Shown piece after piece: positions 6,867 to 7,436 of a DNA stretch of 7,436 bases. Source of the DNA: an uncultured Actinomycetes bacterium (GTDB taxonomy: Bacteria > Actinomycetota > Actinomycetes > Nanopelagicales > Nanopelagicaceae); the NCBI GenBank assembly GCA_903842855.1, contig CAIMNT010000133.1, forward strand, positions 1 through 7,436, written 5' to 3'. The position numbers and the translations under genes are program-made. The notes under the pieces are model-generated. The model saw only the letters and a list, made by a program, of their open reading frames with translations, was not told the DNA's origin and did not search any database. Numbering within the stretch: the stretch's first letter is position 1; each line of letters begins with the position of its first letter.

Positions 6867-7436
6867 TTATGCAATAACTGTTCCAGCTCTAGCGCTTCTC
6901 ACTAAAGCGTAGACAATAACGAGGACAGCAAAGAGAGCGATCAATCCACTTGCAACTGCATGACCCTTGAGTGAGAAGGAGACAATTGCGGGAGTAATCA
7001 ACAGTGCTACCAAGTTCATAACTTTTAGTAGTGGGTTAATAGCAGGACCGGCGGTATCTTTAAATGGATCACCGACGGTATCTCCAACGATCGTAGCGAC
7101 GTGGGCATCTGAACCCTTACCGCCGTGATGACCATCTTCCACCATCTTCTTTGCGTTATCCCAAGCTCCCCCTGCGTTAGCAAGGAAGACCGCCATCAAG
7201 GTTCCAGTACCAATCGCACCTGCGAGGTAGGCACCGAGCGCTCCCACGCCAAGACCAAAACCAACGGCGATTGGGGCCATAACGGCCAATAGTCCGGGGG
7301 CAACTAATTCGCGGAGCGAATCGCGAGTACAGATATCGACCACACGACCATATTCAGGCTTCTCGGTTCCATCCATGATTCCTGGGTGTAAGCGGAACTG
7401 CTCGCGCACTTCAACAACCACTGCGCCTGCAGCGCG
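6867..7436 (-). CDS. hppA: Membrane-bound proton-translocating pyrophosphatase, C-terminal part
   Basis: The last 189 codons and the TAA stop are present; the gene continues past the right edge (the family is usually about 650-800 residues). The enzyme hydrolyses pyrophosphate in the cytoplasmic-facing part of a many-helix membrane protein and pumps protons outward. Seen here are EVREQFRLHPGIMDG (residues 9-23 of the fragment), the signature ANAGGAWDNAKK (86-97), and GDTVGDPFKDTAGPAINPL (118-136), whose acidic residues and lysine belong to the Mg-pyrophosphate site. Hydrophobic stretches near 45-60, 65-85, 138-155 and 160-180 are membrane helices. The protein ends in a short basic tail. The residues that separate K-dependent from K-independent enzymes lie upstream and outside the window, so the subclass and a possible sodium-pumping role cannot be judged; proton pumping is assumed from the actinobacterial context. 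The GTG at 7421 is an internal Val codon, not the start, since the conserved frame runs on to the window edge. It is separated from topA by a hairpin and is probably a distinct transcription unit. Confidence 0.95.
   Translation of the reverse strand, partial: RAAGAVVVEVREQFRLHPGIMDGTEKPEYGRVVDICTRDSLRELVAPGLLAVMAPIAVGFGLGVGALGAYLAGAIGTGTLMAVFLANAGGAWDNAKKMVEDGHHGGKGSDAHVATIVGDTVGDPFKDTAGPAINPLLKVMNLVALLITPAIVSFSLKGHAVASGLIALFAVLVIVYALVRSARAGTVIA

Noticed and set aside
6850..6960. Possible topA promoter at the end of hppA (TTGCAT and TACGCT-like boxes on the minus strand)
   Set aside because: None of the box pairs had acceptable spacing and sequence together; the matches are at chance level.
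6867..7421. A separate 184-residue membrane protein starting at GTG 7421
   Set aside because: The conserved pyrophosphatase frame continues upstream to the window edge (RAAGA before VVVEVREQF), so this is only the 3' part of hppA.
1..7436. CRISPR array, tRNA, insertion sequence or defence-type system
   Set aside because: No direct repeat array, cloverleaf-like element, transposase or defence domain was seen; nearly every base is within conserved housekeeping genes.

Overview
The window suggests a low-to-middling GC actinobacterium. The gene set and order (proton-pumping pyrophosphatase, then topoisomerase I, an MFS transporter fused to thymidylate kinase, DNA polymerase III delta prime, and a secreted S33-type hydrolase) resemble the Streptomyces arrangement, and the MFS-dTMP kinase fusion and the zinc-finger-free, lysine-tailed topoisomerase I are actinobacterial traits. 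The base composition is far more AT-rich than in Streptomyces, which fits small-genome aquatic actinobacteria such as the acI/Nanopelagicales group. That placement is inference from gene content and composition; no phylogeny was run.

All five genes lie on the minus strand, so transcription runs from high to low coordinates. At 7436-6867 is the C-terminal end of a membrane pyrophosphatase (hppA), whose start lies outside the window. A 70-base gap (6866-6797) follows, holding a perfect 12-bp GC-rich hairpin, probably the hppA terminator, and a clear Shine-Dalgarno that selects a TTG start for topA. Then comes a tight run: topA (6796-4040), 9 bases, the MFS-tmk fusion (4030-2000), 2 bases, holB (1997-849), and a 4-base GTGA overlap into a secreted alpha/beta hydrolase (852-1), which runs off the left edge. 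These four genes look like one operon. There is no stretch over 300 bases without a gene. I see no RNA gene, mobile element, CRISPR array, attachment site or plus-strand gene that I can support.

Functionally, three operon genes serve DNA replication: TopA relaxes negative supercoils, Tmk makes dTDP for dTTP synthesis, and delta prime is part of the clamp loader. The fourth encodes an exported peptidase-like enzyme with no evident link to replication. The window is best described as a conserved housekeeping locus. I did not find evidence of a previously undescribed system. The points most worth a second look are the fused membrane transporter-kinase, its shortened LID loop lacking the usual arginines, the hairpin without a U-tract ahead of topA, and the altered nucleotide-site motifs in HolB.
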